DNA of 11,509 nucleotides from Frankiaceae bacterium (GTDB lineage: Bacteria; Actinomycetota; Actinomycetes; JAVEEJ01). The position numbers and the translations under genes are program-made. This document shows, in pieces, positions 1 through 6,675 of this stretch (position 1 is its first letter; each line of letters opens with the position of its first letter). The notes beneath the pieces were generated by a model that was not told the DNA's origin, made no database searches, and saw only the letters and a program-made list of their open reading frames with translations. The stretch lies in contig JAVEEJ010000031.1 in assembly GCA_030840515.1 (NCBI GenBank), positions 1-11,509 of the forward strand, written 5' to 3'.

Positions 1-800
1 TACCCGCTTCGCTGTCGTGGCGTCCGCGCTCGCGGGACCTGCTCTGCACTCTCGGCCAGCTTGGCGGCGCCCGCCGGTGACAGCAGCGCCCGGAGCACCG
101 CTTGCAGCTGGTCGATCTGGCTCGTCATCAGGCTGAGCCGACCACGCAGGTCGGCGTCGTTGGCGGCACTCGCGCCCATCGCCAGAGACCGCACGGTCGC
201 GATGTCGTTCTGCAGCAGACTCACCACCGCCTGGTCGACCTGCTCCTGACGCTCCTCGAGCTGGGCGGTGCGCCTGGCAGCCTCGGCGTGGAGCGCGTAT
301 GCCTTGGCGTTCTGGATCGCGGCACCGACGATGGGCCCGATGTGCAGCAGCAGCAGCCGCTGTTCGTCCGACCACGCGTCGGGGTCGGGTGAGTCGACCT
401 GGATCAGTCCGATCGCGTGGCCGTCGGCCATCAGCGGGACGCCGAGGTAGGAGCGCACACCACCGGGCGAGACGTTCGCTTGGCGGCGCTCTGCGGGGAC
501 CGCGGGGTCGGCCAGCACGTCGGCGATGTAGACCGGGCGCTCGGTGAGGATCACGCGGCCACCGACGGTGGAGCCGAGCGGGATGCGCAGGGCAAGCACG
601 TCCGCTGGCGCAGCCGGTTCGGTCGCCGCCATCCGGATCCAGCCCTCGTCATCGAGCAGCTGGATCGACCCACCGCCGAACGGCAGGATCCTCCGCAGAC
701 CGTCGAAGGTTGCGCTGAGCACATCCTCGAGATCTCGACGGGCGGTGACGCTGCGAGCGAGCTCGAGCACCAGCCGGTGACCCGACCCGACGTCAGCCAA
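1..800 (-). CDS. GAF-domain protein, C-terminus cut by window edge
   Basis: The frame is open from a TTG at 798-800 (minus) to the window edge, giving 266 residues with no stop. The last two bases read 'TA', so the next base decides between a stop and Tyr. Residues about 10-165 look like a GAF fold: helix, then strand SIQLLDDEG, the VGGRVILTERPVYIADV segment, and the YLGVPLMADGHAIGLIQVDS core seen in signalling GAF domains. Residues about 165-240 are helical and rich in Glu, Gln and Leu (LEERQEQVDQ), possibly a coiled coil. I see no kinase, GGDEF or ANTAR part. It is probably a cytoplasmic sensor or signalling protein; the ligand is unknown. GGAGG lies 4 nt before the TTG, which is close; another TTG lies 5 codons upstream. 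It is divergent from the thioesterase gene across 117 bp. Confidence 0.8.
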   Translation of the reverse strand, partial: MADVGSGHRLVLELARSVTARRDLEDVLSATFDGLRRILPFGGGSIQLLDDEGWIRMAATEPAAPADVLALRIPLGSTVGGRVILTERPVYIADVLADPAVPAERRQANVSPGGVRSYLGVPLMADGHAIGLIQVDSPDPDAWSDEQRLLLLHIGPIVGAAIQNAKAYALHAEAARRTAQLEERQEQVDQAVVSLLQNDIATVRSLAMGASAANDADLRGRLSLMTSQIDQLQAVLRALLSPAGAAKLAESAEQVPRARTPRQRSG

Positions 801-904
801 CGTTCCTCCAGTCAAGCGTGCCCGGACAAAAGGGTCACGAACACCACCATTACACCGGCTCTCAGCGGCAGCGGCCATGGCCCGATCTGACTAAAGCCGT
901 GCCC

Positions 905-910
905 TAGGGT
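905..910 (+). promoter_or_regulatory. Possible -10 element of a leaderless thioesterase mRNA
   Basis: TAGGGT fits the actinobacterial TAnnnT -10 pattern and ends 7 nt before the GTG start at 918. There is no Shine-Dalgarno sequence before that GTG. Together these fit a transcript that starts at or next to the start codon. I see no convincing -35 at the usual distance. Confidence 0.4.
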
Positions 911-917
911 CGCTGTC

Positions 918-1691
918 GTGCCAGCAGCGCAGAGCGTCGAGAGCAGCGTGCAGCTCGACCCGACCTGGGAGATCGGCGGCAACCCGCACGGTGGCTACCT
1001 GCTGCGGCACCTGGCGGCATCCGCCCTTGATGAGGAGCATCCGGACCCGCTCGCCGTCAGTGCCCACTTCCTGAGCCCGCCGAAGTCAGGCCCCGTCGTC
1101 GTCCAGGCCACCCGGCTGCGCACGGGGCGCCGGGTTGCCACGACCGCCACGCAGCTGTCGAGCACGACGGGCGTGCATGTGGCCGCACTCGTCACGGCCT
1201 CGCGCGTCGGTGACTCTGATGAGCCCGCGCGCTTCTCACGCCCTCCGCTGGAGGGGCTTCCGGCACCGGAGGACTGCCCGCGCGCACCATCGGAGGCTCC
1301 GACGAACGACTTCCGCGTCGGCCACCTGGACCACGTAGACGTGCGCTGGGACCCGGCCTGCCTCGGGTGGGTGATGGGCAAGCCCTCGGGACAGGCCGAG
1401 TTCCGGGGCTGGATCCGCCGCGACGACCAGCGTGACGCCGACCTGCTGGACCTGCTCGTCTTCGCGGACTCGATGGCGCCCACGACCTATGACGTGGGCA
1501 TCGCCGGGTGGGCGCCGACGCTGGAGCTCTCCGTGCTGCTCAGGGCGCGTCCGGCGCCGGGCTGGCTGCAGATCCGCCAGCGCACCACGCTCATCGCCGG
1601 CGGCTGGCTCGACGAGGACTGCGACATCTGGGACTCGACCGGGCGGCTTGTGGCGCAGGCGCGCCAGCTGGCGGGCTACCGCGAGGCCTGA
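918..1691 (+). CDS. Thioesterase-family protein (TesB/4HBT_3-like double hotdog)
   Basis: This 257-residue protein has the layout of an acyl-CoA thioesterase with two hotdog halves. The N-terminal half (about 1-110) carries NPHGGYLLRHLAASAL (residues 22-37), the usual substrate-entry helix of the family, followed by a VSAHFLSPPKSGPV strand pair. The C-terminal half (about 150-255) carries LLVFADSMAPTTYDVG (180-194) and ends in the typical LVAQARQLAGYR strand. The family hydrolyses acyl-CoA thioesters; the acyl chain cannot be predicted. The start is the GTG at 918. No ribosome-binding site precedes it, and a TAnnnT element lies just upstream, so translation may be leaderless. It stands alone on the plus strand, divergent from the GAF gene and convergent with clpX. 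Confidence 0.88.
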   Translation: MPAAQSVESSVQLDPTWEIGGNPHGGYLLRHLAASALDEEHPDPLAVSAHFLSPPKSGPVVVQATRLRTGRRVATTATQLSSTTGVHVAALVTASRVGDSDEPARFSRPPLEGLPAPEDCPRAPSEAPTNDFRVGHLDHVDVRWDPACLGWVMGKPSGQAEFRGWIRRDDQRDADLLDLLVFADSMAPTTYDVGIAGWAPTLELSVLLRARPAPGWLQIRQRTTLIAGGWLDEDCDIWDSTGRLVAQARQLAGYREA

Positions 1692-1700
1692 CCAGGAGGT

Positions 1701-1818
1701 CGCCGTACTCGCCCTCTCTGGCGATCTTGACGTTCTCAGCGTTCCTCGCGGCGTGCCATCGGCGAGGCGTGCTGACAACGTCAAGATCGCGCCACGAAGG
1801 AGGGTGCGAGTACGACGG
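1701..1818. repeat. Long imperfect palindrome between convergent genes
   Basis: Arms at 1701-1740 and 1771-1818 are inverted copies. The core is a perfect 14-bp pair (GCGATCTTGACGTT at 1721-1734 with its complement at 1777-1790). It continues inward as TCAGC/GCTGA after one mismatch, and outward, with small gaps, to GTACTCGC (1705-1712) against GCGAGTAC (1806-1813). A further CCTCGC/GCGAGG hairpin (1744-1749, 1762-1767) closes the loop. It starts 10 bp after the thioesterase stop and ends 24 bp from the clpX stop, so it could end transcription in both directions. No T-tract follows either side. The arm length is unusual for a plain terminator, so a REP- or MITE-type element is an alternative. 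Confidence 0.75.
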
Positions 1819-1842
1819 GCAGTGGATCGGAACTGCGGGAGG

Positions 1843-3123
<1,281 letters not shown>

Positions 3124-3177
3124 CCGCAACACTCCTTAGAACCAGGCCCCGGGCGTCCCCGCGGCGATGAAACGGTA

Positions 3178-3211
3178 TCGCGAGAAACGCCCGGGTGGGC
3201 GCTGCTCGCGA
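3178..3211. promoter_or_regulatory. Dyad in the clpP2-clpX gap (possible operator)
   Basis: Perfect 7-bp arms TCGCGAG (3178-3184) and CTCGCGA (3205-3211) flank a second pair, CGCCC (3188-3192) and GGGCG (3197-3201), around a GGGT loop. The dyad lies 55-88 bp upstream of the clpX start, where an operator or leader hairpin could act. No regulator is recognised; the arms do not match the ClgR pattern. Confidence 0.4.
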
Positions 3212-3262
3212 CAATCTGCCCCGGCGCGGCGGGGGTGCCGCGCTCGGTTTGTGCCTCGCTCA

Positions 3263-3285
3263 CCCGAACGGCTCAACCGCCCGGG
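3263..3285 (-). terminator. Hairpin downstream of clpP2
   Basis: In minus-strand RNA, CCCGGGCGG pairs with CCGUUCGGG around a UUGAG loop: 9 bp including two G-U pairs, and those two positions would be mismatches in the opposite RNA. It lies 35 nt after the clpP2 stop. No U-tract follows, so it may weaken read-through into clpX or protect the clpP mRNA end rather than terminate fully. Confidence 0.4.
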
Positions 3286-3319
3286 CCACGCTCAAACGGT
3301 GGATCTTCCGGCGGTGGGC

Positions 3320-3940
3320 TTAAACGGTGGAGAGCTTGCGGGAGGAGATGACCTCGTCGATGAGCCCGTAGGCGACCGCTTCCTCGGCGGTGAGGATCTT
3401 GTCCCGCTCGATGTCCTTGCGGACGAGGTCCTCAGCCCGGCCCGTGTGGCGCGAGAGCATGTTCTCCAGGAGGGCGCGCATCCGCATGATCTCCCTGGCC
3501 TGGATCTCGATGTCGCTCGACTGGCCCTCACCGCCGCCCGAGGGCTGGTGGATGAGGATGCGGCTGTTCTCGAGCGCGAACCGCTTGCCCTTGGTCCCGG
3601 CCGCGAGCAGCACGGCGGCGGCGCTGGCCGCCTGACCCATGCAGTAGGTCTGGATGTCGGGCCGGACGAACTGCATCGTGTCGTAGATCGCCGTCAGCGC
3701 GGTGAACGAGCCGCCCGGCGAGTTGATGTAGATGAAGATGTCGCGGTCCGGGTCCTCCGCCTCGAGGCAGAGCAGCTGGGCCATGACGTCGTTGGCGCTG
3801 GCGTCGTCGATCTGCACGCCGAGGAAGATGATCCGCTGCTCGAAGAGCTTGTTGTAGGGGTTGGTCTCCTTGATGCCGTAGGACGTCCGCTCGATGAACG
3901 ACGGGAGGACGTAGCGGCTCTGAGGCGTGAGCTGGCTCAT
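3320..3940 (-). CDS. clpP2: ATP-dependent Clp protease proteolytic subunit ClpP2
   Basis: This is the second ClpP peptidase subunit. In actinobacteria ClpP1 and ClpP2 form a mixed tetradecamer that degrades substrates supplied by ClpX or ClpC. The 206-residue product starts MSQLTPQSRYVLPSFIERTS and contains the NPYNKLFEQRIIFLG segment typical of actinobacterial ClpP2 rather than ClpP1. The triad is Ser106 (GQAASAAAV), His131 (LIHQPSGG) and Asp180 (ERDKILT). The ATG at 3940 was chosen over a start 18 codons upstream that would overlap clpP1: AGAGGA lies 5 nt before this ATG, and the gap to the clpP1 stop is then 13 bp. The two genes must be co-transcribed and probably balanced in amount. An 11-of-12 base direct repeat spans its stop codon and recurs 28 bp downstream. 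Confidence 0.97.
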   Translation of the reverse strand: MSQLTPQSRYVLPSFIERTSYGIKETNPYNKLFEQRIIFLGVQIDDASANDVMAQLLCLEAEDPDRDIFIYINSPGGSFTALTAIYDTMQFVRPDIQTYCMGQAASAAAVLLAAGTKGKRFALENSRILIHQPSGGGEGQSSDIEIQAREIMRMRALLENMLSRHTGRAEDLVRKDIERDKILTAEEAVAYGLIDEVISSRKLSTV

Positions 3941-3953
3941 GTCGGTCGTCCTC

Positions 3954-4589
3954 TCAGTTCCTGGTGCCGGCGCCGGCCGGGACCTCGGCGGCACCCTGCA
4001 CGACGTGGTCGACGAATCCGTAGTCCTTCGCCTCGTCGGCGGTGAACCAGCGGTCGCGGTCGGAGTCGGTCTCGATCTGCTCGATCGACTGACCCGTGTG
4101 GTGCGCGATGCGCTCCTGCATGACGCGCTTCGTGTAGAGCATCTGCTCGGCCTGGATCGCGATGTCGCTCGCGGTGCCCCCGATGCCGCCTGACGGCTGG
4201 TGCATCATGATCCGCGCGTGCGGCAGGGAGTAGCGCTTGCCCGCGGCGCCCGCGCAGAGCAGGAACTGACCCATGGATGCCGCCAGGCCCATCGCCACCG
4301 TGCCGACGTCGTTGGAGACGAACTGCATCGTGTCGTAGATCGCCATGCCCGCACTGACGCTGCCGCCGGGTGAGTTGATGTAGAGCCAGATGTCGCGGTG
4401 CGGGTCCTCCGCCGCCAGCAGCATCAGCTGGGCGCAGATCAGGTTGGCGATGTTGTCCTCGACCTGCGAGCCCAAGAAGATGATCCGCTCGCGGAGCAGC
4501 CGCTCGAACACGTTGTCGTTGAGGTTCATCGCGCCGGACGCGCGCATCTGCACGCTCAGCGGCTCAGCCGGGCTGATGATCGGGTCCAC
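3954..4589 (-). CDS. clpP1: ATP-dependent Clp protease proteolytic subunit ClpP1
   Basis: ClpP1 is a serine-peptidase subunit of the ClpP1P2 barrel. The product has 211 residues from the GTG at 4589. The triad is Ser105 (GLAASMGQFLL), His130 (MMHQPSGG) and Asp179 (SDRDRWFT). The substrate-binding INSPGGSVSAGMAIYDTMQF strand is intact. The N-terminal stretch before NDNVFERLLRERIIFLG is about 24 residues and probably a propeptide removed by self-processing, as known for the family. Start choice: an ATG three codons upstream (4598) abuts the GAGGAG ribosome-binding site, whereas the GTG at 4589 sits 9 nt after it; the ATG remains possible. It is first in the clpP1-clpP2 pair, with a ClgR-like box and a candidate promoter about 55-115 bp upstream, so activation by ClgR is likely. 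Confidence 0.96.
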   Translation of the reverse strand: MDPIISPAEPLSVQMRASGAMNLNDNVFERLLRERIIFLGSQVEDNIANLICAQLMLLAAEDPHRDIWLYINSPGGSVSAGMAIYDTMQFVSNDVGTVAMGLAASMGQFLLCAGAAGKRYSLPHARIMMHQPSGGIGGTASDIAIQAEQMLYTKRVMQERIAHHTGQSIEQIETDSDRDRWFTADEAKDYGFVDHVVQGAAEVPAGAGTRN

Positions 4590-4642
4590 AGGTGTCATCT
4601 CCTCGGATGCTCTTCAGACTGCAGGGGTGGCGCTTGTTGAGG

Positions 4643-4669
4643 ACACTAACCCTCAGTGAACGCCGTCAA
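4643..4669 (-). promoter_or_regulatory. Candidate clpP1 promoter
   Basis: On the minus strand TTGACG (4669-4664) could be a -35 and TAGTGT (4648-4643) a -10 of TAnnnT type. The spacer is 15 nt, shorter than the usual 16-18, so the call is tentative. It lies between the ClgR-like box and the clpP1 start, where an activated promoter is expected. Confidence 0.35.
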
Positions 4670-4687
4670 CTCCCCTACGGCACACCT

Positions 4688-4705
4688 GTTCGCCCTAGGC
4701 GCAAG
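4688..4705 (-). promoter_or_regulatory. ClgR-type operator upstream of clpP1P2
   Basis: The minus strand reads CTTGCGCCTAGGGCGAAC. The known ClgR pattern WNNWCGCYNANRGCGWWS is matched at 16 of 18 positions, including the whole core CGCYNANRGCGWWS; only the two outer W positions differ. ClgR activates clpP genes in corynebacteria, mycobacteria and streptomycetes. The box lies about 20 bp upstream of the candidate -35, a position fitting an activator. Confidence 0.6.
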
Positions 4706-4716
4706 CCCCGAGGCGG

Positions 4717-4761
4717 GGCGAGTACGGCGCTCCTGGGTTCGCAGCGCGCGGCGTACTCGCC
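4717..4761 (-). terminator. Stem-loop just after tig
   Basis: GGCGAGTAC (4717-4725) pairs with GTACTCGCC (4753-4761). The stem continues inward by G-C, one mismatch and CGC/GCG, around a loop of about 17 nt. It begins 2 bp after the tig stop. A second small hairpin (GCCCC/GGGGC, 4705-4719) follows. There is no U-tract; actinobacterial terminators often lack one. It probably separates tig from the independently controlled clpP1P2 operon. Confidence 0.55.
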
Positions 4762-4763
4762 GT

Positions 4764-6098
4764 TCAGACGCCTGCGCCCGCGTCCTCGGCGAGCTTGCCG
4801 AGATCCACCGGATTGCCTGACGCGTCCGTGACCGAGGCGGCCTCGAGGACGTGCGCCAGCGCCTTGCCGCGGCGGACCTCGGCGACCAGGTCGGGAAGGT
4901 GGCCGTGCTCGACCATGTGCTGGGCGTAGGCGTCAGGGGTGACGCCGCTGCGCTGGGCGCGCCGGACGATTTGGTCCATGAGCTCGTCCTGGGCGACACC
5001 GATCTCCTCGGCGTCCGCGACCGCGTCCAGCACCAGCTGGGCCTTGACCGCCTCGGTGGCGCCGCTGCGGATCTCCTCCGTCAGCTGCTCCTCCGTGGTG
5101 CCCTCGCTCTCGAGGTAGGCGTCGCGGGTGATGCCGTATTGGTCGAGCTGGGACTGGATCGACTGCTCGCGCCACTGCACCTCGGTGGCGACGAAGCCCT
5201 CCGGGAGCGGCAGCTCGACGGCAGCGAGCAGCGCCTCGAGAGCCTTGTCGCGGGCCTCCACTCCCTGCTGCAGGCGCTTGACGCGCTCGATCCGCTCGCG
5301 GATGTCCGTGCGCAGCTCGTCGAGGGTGTCGAACTCGCTCGCGGTGGTGGCGAACTCGTCGTCGAGCTCTGGCAGCCGCTTCGTCTTGACGGTCTTGACC
5401 GTGACCGTGACGTCGGCCACCTGGTCGGCGTGCTCGCCGGCGACGAGCTTGGTGGCGAAGGTGCGGGAGTCGCCCTCGCTCATGCCCACGAGCTGGTCGT
5501 CGATCCCCGGCACCAAGCCGTCCGTGCCCACCTCGTAGCTCAGGCCCGTGGCGCTGGCGCCCTCGACCGGCTCGCCATCGACGGTGGCGACGAGATCTAT
5601 GGAGACGAAGTCGCCGGTCTGGGCGGGCCGGTTGGCGCCCTGAAGGACGGCGAAGCGGTCGCGCATCGTCGCGATCTGCTCGTCGATCTCCGCGTCGCTC
5701 GCAACCGCGTCCTCCACCGACACCTTGATGCTCGCGAAGTCCGGCAGCGTGACCTCGGGGCGAACCTCGACCTCAGCGGTGAAGGTGAGCTTCTCGCCGT
5801 CGGTGAACTCCGTGACGTCGATGTCGGGTCGGCCCAGGATGCGCACCGCGTTGTCCTCGACGGCCTGACCGTAGAAGTGCGGGATCGCCTCGTTGACCGC
5901 CTCTTCGAGCACCGTCCCGCGCCCGATGCGCTGGTCGATGATCCCCGGCGGCACCTTGCCCGGACGGAAGCCCGGGATCTTCACCTGCGAGCCCAGCTTC
6001 TTGTACGCGCTGGCCAGAGAGGGCTCGAGCTCGGCGAACGGGACCTCGACGGTCAGCTTGACCTTGGTGGGGCTCACGGACTCGACGGCGGACTGCAC
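4764..6098 (-). CDS. tig: Trigger factor, ribosome-associated chaperone
   Basis: Trigger factor binds ribosomal protein L23 near the exit tunnel and shields nascent chains. The 444-residue protein has all three parts. The N-terminal ribosome-binding domain has the signature GFRPGKVP at 43-50. The FKBP-like peptidyl-prolyl isomerase domain covers about 160-240 (TGDFVSIDLVATVDGEPVEG, and YEVGTDGLVPGIDDQLVGM). The C-terminal helical chaperone arm covers about 245-444. The start is a GTG at 6098 with GAGGAG 10 nt upstream; the product begins MQSAVESVSPTKVKLTVEVP, as expected. tRNA-Pro lies 44 bp upstream on the same strand, so tig may be read from the tRNA promoter or from a very short promoter of its own. 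The neighbourhood with clpP1P2X is conserved in many bacteria. Confidence 0.97.
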   Translation of the reverse strand: MQSAVESVSPTKVKLTVEVPFAELEPSLASAYKKLGSQVKIPGFRPGKVPPGIIDQRIGRGTVLEEAVNEAIPHFYGQAVEDNAVRILGRPDIDVTEFTDGEKLTFTAEVEVRPEVTLPDFASIKVSVEDAVASDAEIDEQIATMRDRFAVLQGANRPAQTGDFVSIDLVATVDGEPVEGASATGLSYEVGTDGLVPGIDDQLVGMSEGDSRTFATKLVAGEHADQVADVTVTVKTVKTKRLPELDDEFATTASEFDTLDELRTDIRERIERVKRLQQGVEARDKALEALLAAVELPLPEGFVATEVQWREQSIQSQLDQYGITRDAYLESEGTTEEQLTEEIRSGATEAVKAQLVLDAVADAEEIGVAQDELMDQIVRRAQRSGVTPDAYAQHMVEHGHLPDLVAEVRRGKALAHVLEAASVTDASGNPVDLGKLAEDAGAGV

Positions 6099-6142
6099 GG
6101 ACGCACTGCTCCTCGATGGCGGGGACGTTCGGGGATTGCTCG

Positions 6143-6215
6143 TCGGGGCGGGGAGACTCGAACTCCCGATCTCCTGCTCCCAAAGCAGGCGCGCTAGCCA
6201 CTACGCTACGCCCCG
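6143..6215 (-). tRNA. tRNA-Pro (anticodon UGG)
   Basis: The 73-nt cloverleaf has acceptor stem CGGGGCG/CGCCCCG with discriminator A, anticodon stem CCTGC/GCAGG and loop TTTGGGA giving anticodon TGG, and T-arm GGGAG-TTCGAGT-CTCCC. CCA is not encoded. It reads codon CCA and probably other CCN codons by wobble. It lies 44 bp upstream of tig and diverges from tRNA-Gly. Confidence 0.96.
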
Positions 6216-6257
6216 CGGTGACCGCCGGAGTCTAGAGGACTTACGGTTGGAAGCCTC
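6216..6257. promoter_or_regulatory. 42-bp gap between divergent tRNA genes
   Basis: The gap is too short for two complete, separate, non-overlapping tRNA promoters, so the -35 elements must overlap each other or lie inside the opposite tRNA gene. I see TCTAGAG and TTACGGT as possible -10-like words on the plus strand but no clear -35. The location is inferred from layout, not motif strength. Confidence 0.3.
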
Positions 6258-6328
6258 GCGGGCGTAGCTCAATGGTAGAGCCACAGATTTCCAATCTGTT
6301 GACGGGAGTTCGATTCTCCTCGCCCGCT
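6258..6328 (+). tRNA. tRNA-Gly (anticodon UCC)
   Basis: The 71-nt cloverleaf has acceptor stem GCGGGCG/CGCCCGC and discriminator T, usual for bacterial tRNA-Gly. Anticodon stem ACAGA/TCTGT closes loop TTTCCAA, giving anticodon TCC (reads GGA). The T-arm contains GTTCGATTC. CCA is not encoded. A broken HNH gene ends 12 bp downstream on the opposite strand. Confidence 0.96.
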
Positions 6329-6340
6329 CAGGGCCGGGGA

Positions 6341-6614
6341 TCAGAGTCGCGTCTTGAGGAATCCGCCTCGGCGTGCCGTTCGACGCCGATGACAGTTTGC
6401 GCAGACGACATCGCACTTTTCGATCTCACGCAGCACCTCTACGAACGGGACCCTTTCTCGCTGCCGCCTTCGCGATGTACTTGCGTCTGTTTCGCTCGTA
6501 GTGCTCCTTCCTGTAGTCCGCTTGACACGCGCGGCAGTAGGGCTGAAGCTCCGCACCCTTCGCGGCGAAGTCGGCGTGCGGCTTGAGCTCGCGACACTTG
6601 GCACATCGACGCAT
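6341..6614 (-). pseudogene. Decayed zinc-ribbon HNH endonuclease gene (internal deletion with frameshift)
   Basis: Two reading frames hold the two ends of one protein family. One frame, from the ATG at 6614, encodes MRRCAKCRELKPHADFAAKG and CRACQADYRKEHYERNRRKY, the N-terminal zinc ribbon with two CxxC pairs, then meets a stop at 6426 after 62 residues. The C-terminal end lies in the +1-shifted frame ending at 6341: VLREIEKCDVVCANCHRRR, the last part of the HNH domain. From memory, intact members are about 110-150 residues and have between these parts a C-x2-C and a DHR-type His region; that core is missing. A deletion around 6440-6455 that also shifted the frame explains this best. The 62-residue zinc ribbon could still be made. 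It is a family of phage-like or mobile HNH nucleases; the present copy should be inactive. Confidence 0.72.
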
Positions 6615-6675
6615 GGACCCAGCGTGGCTCCGAAGCGAACGCCAGTTCGGTCCCGGCCGAATTCTGTGTGCAGCC
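6615..6675. other. Spacer after the hydrolase operon
   Basis: This short AT-richer spacer follows the alpha/beta-hydrolase stop. The only structure is a weak hairpin, CGAAC (6636-6640) with GTTCG (6645-6649), nested with a CCGAA/TTCGG option. It could be the operon end but is too weak to call a terminator. Confidence 0.3.

Noticed and set aside
4587..4598. ATG at 4598 as the clpP1 start
   Set aside because: GAGGAG abuts this ATG, leaving no spacing; the GTG at 4589 has 9 nt. The ATG stays possible but is less likely.
4851..6197. 448-residue plus-strand open frame opposite tig
   Set aside because: It is a mirror of the trigger factor gene, repeating LDL/VGD-type shadow patterns.
6308..6328. 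3' end of tRNA-Gly as an attachment site for an island holding the right-hand operon
   Set aside because: I found no second copy of the tRNA 3' end in the window and no integrase; the other boundary may lie outside.
6426..6480. Programmed frameshift joining the two halves of the HNH gene
   Set aside because: Even with a frameshift the joined product lacks the central HNH core, and no strong slippery heptamer followed by a structure is visible.
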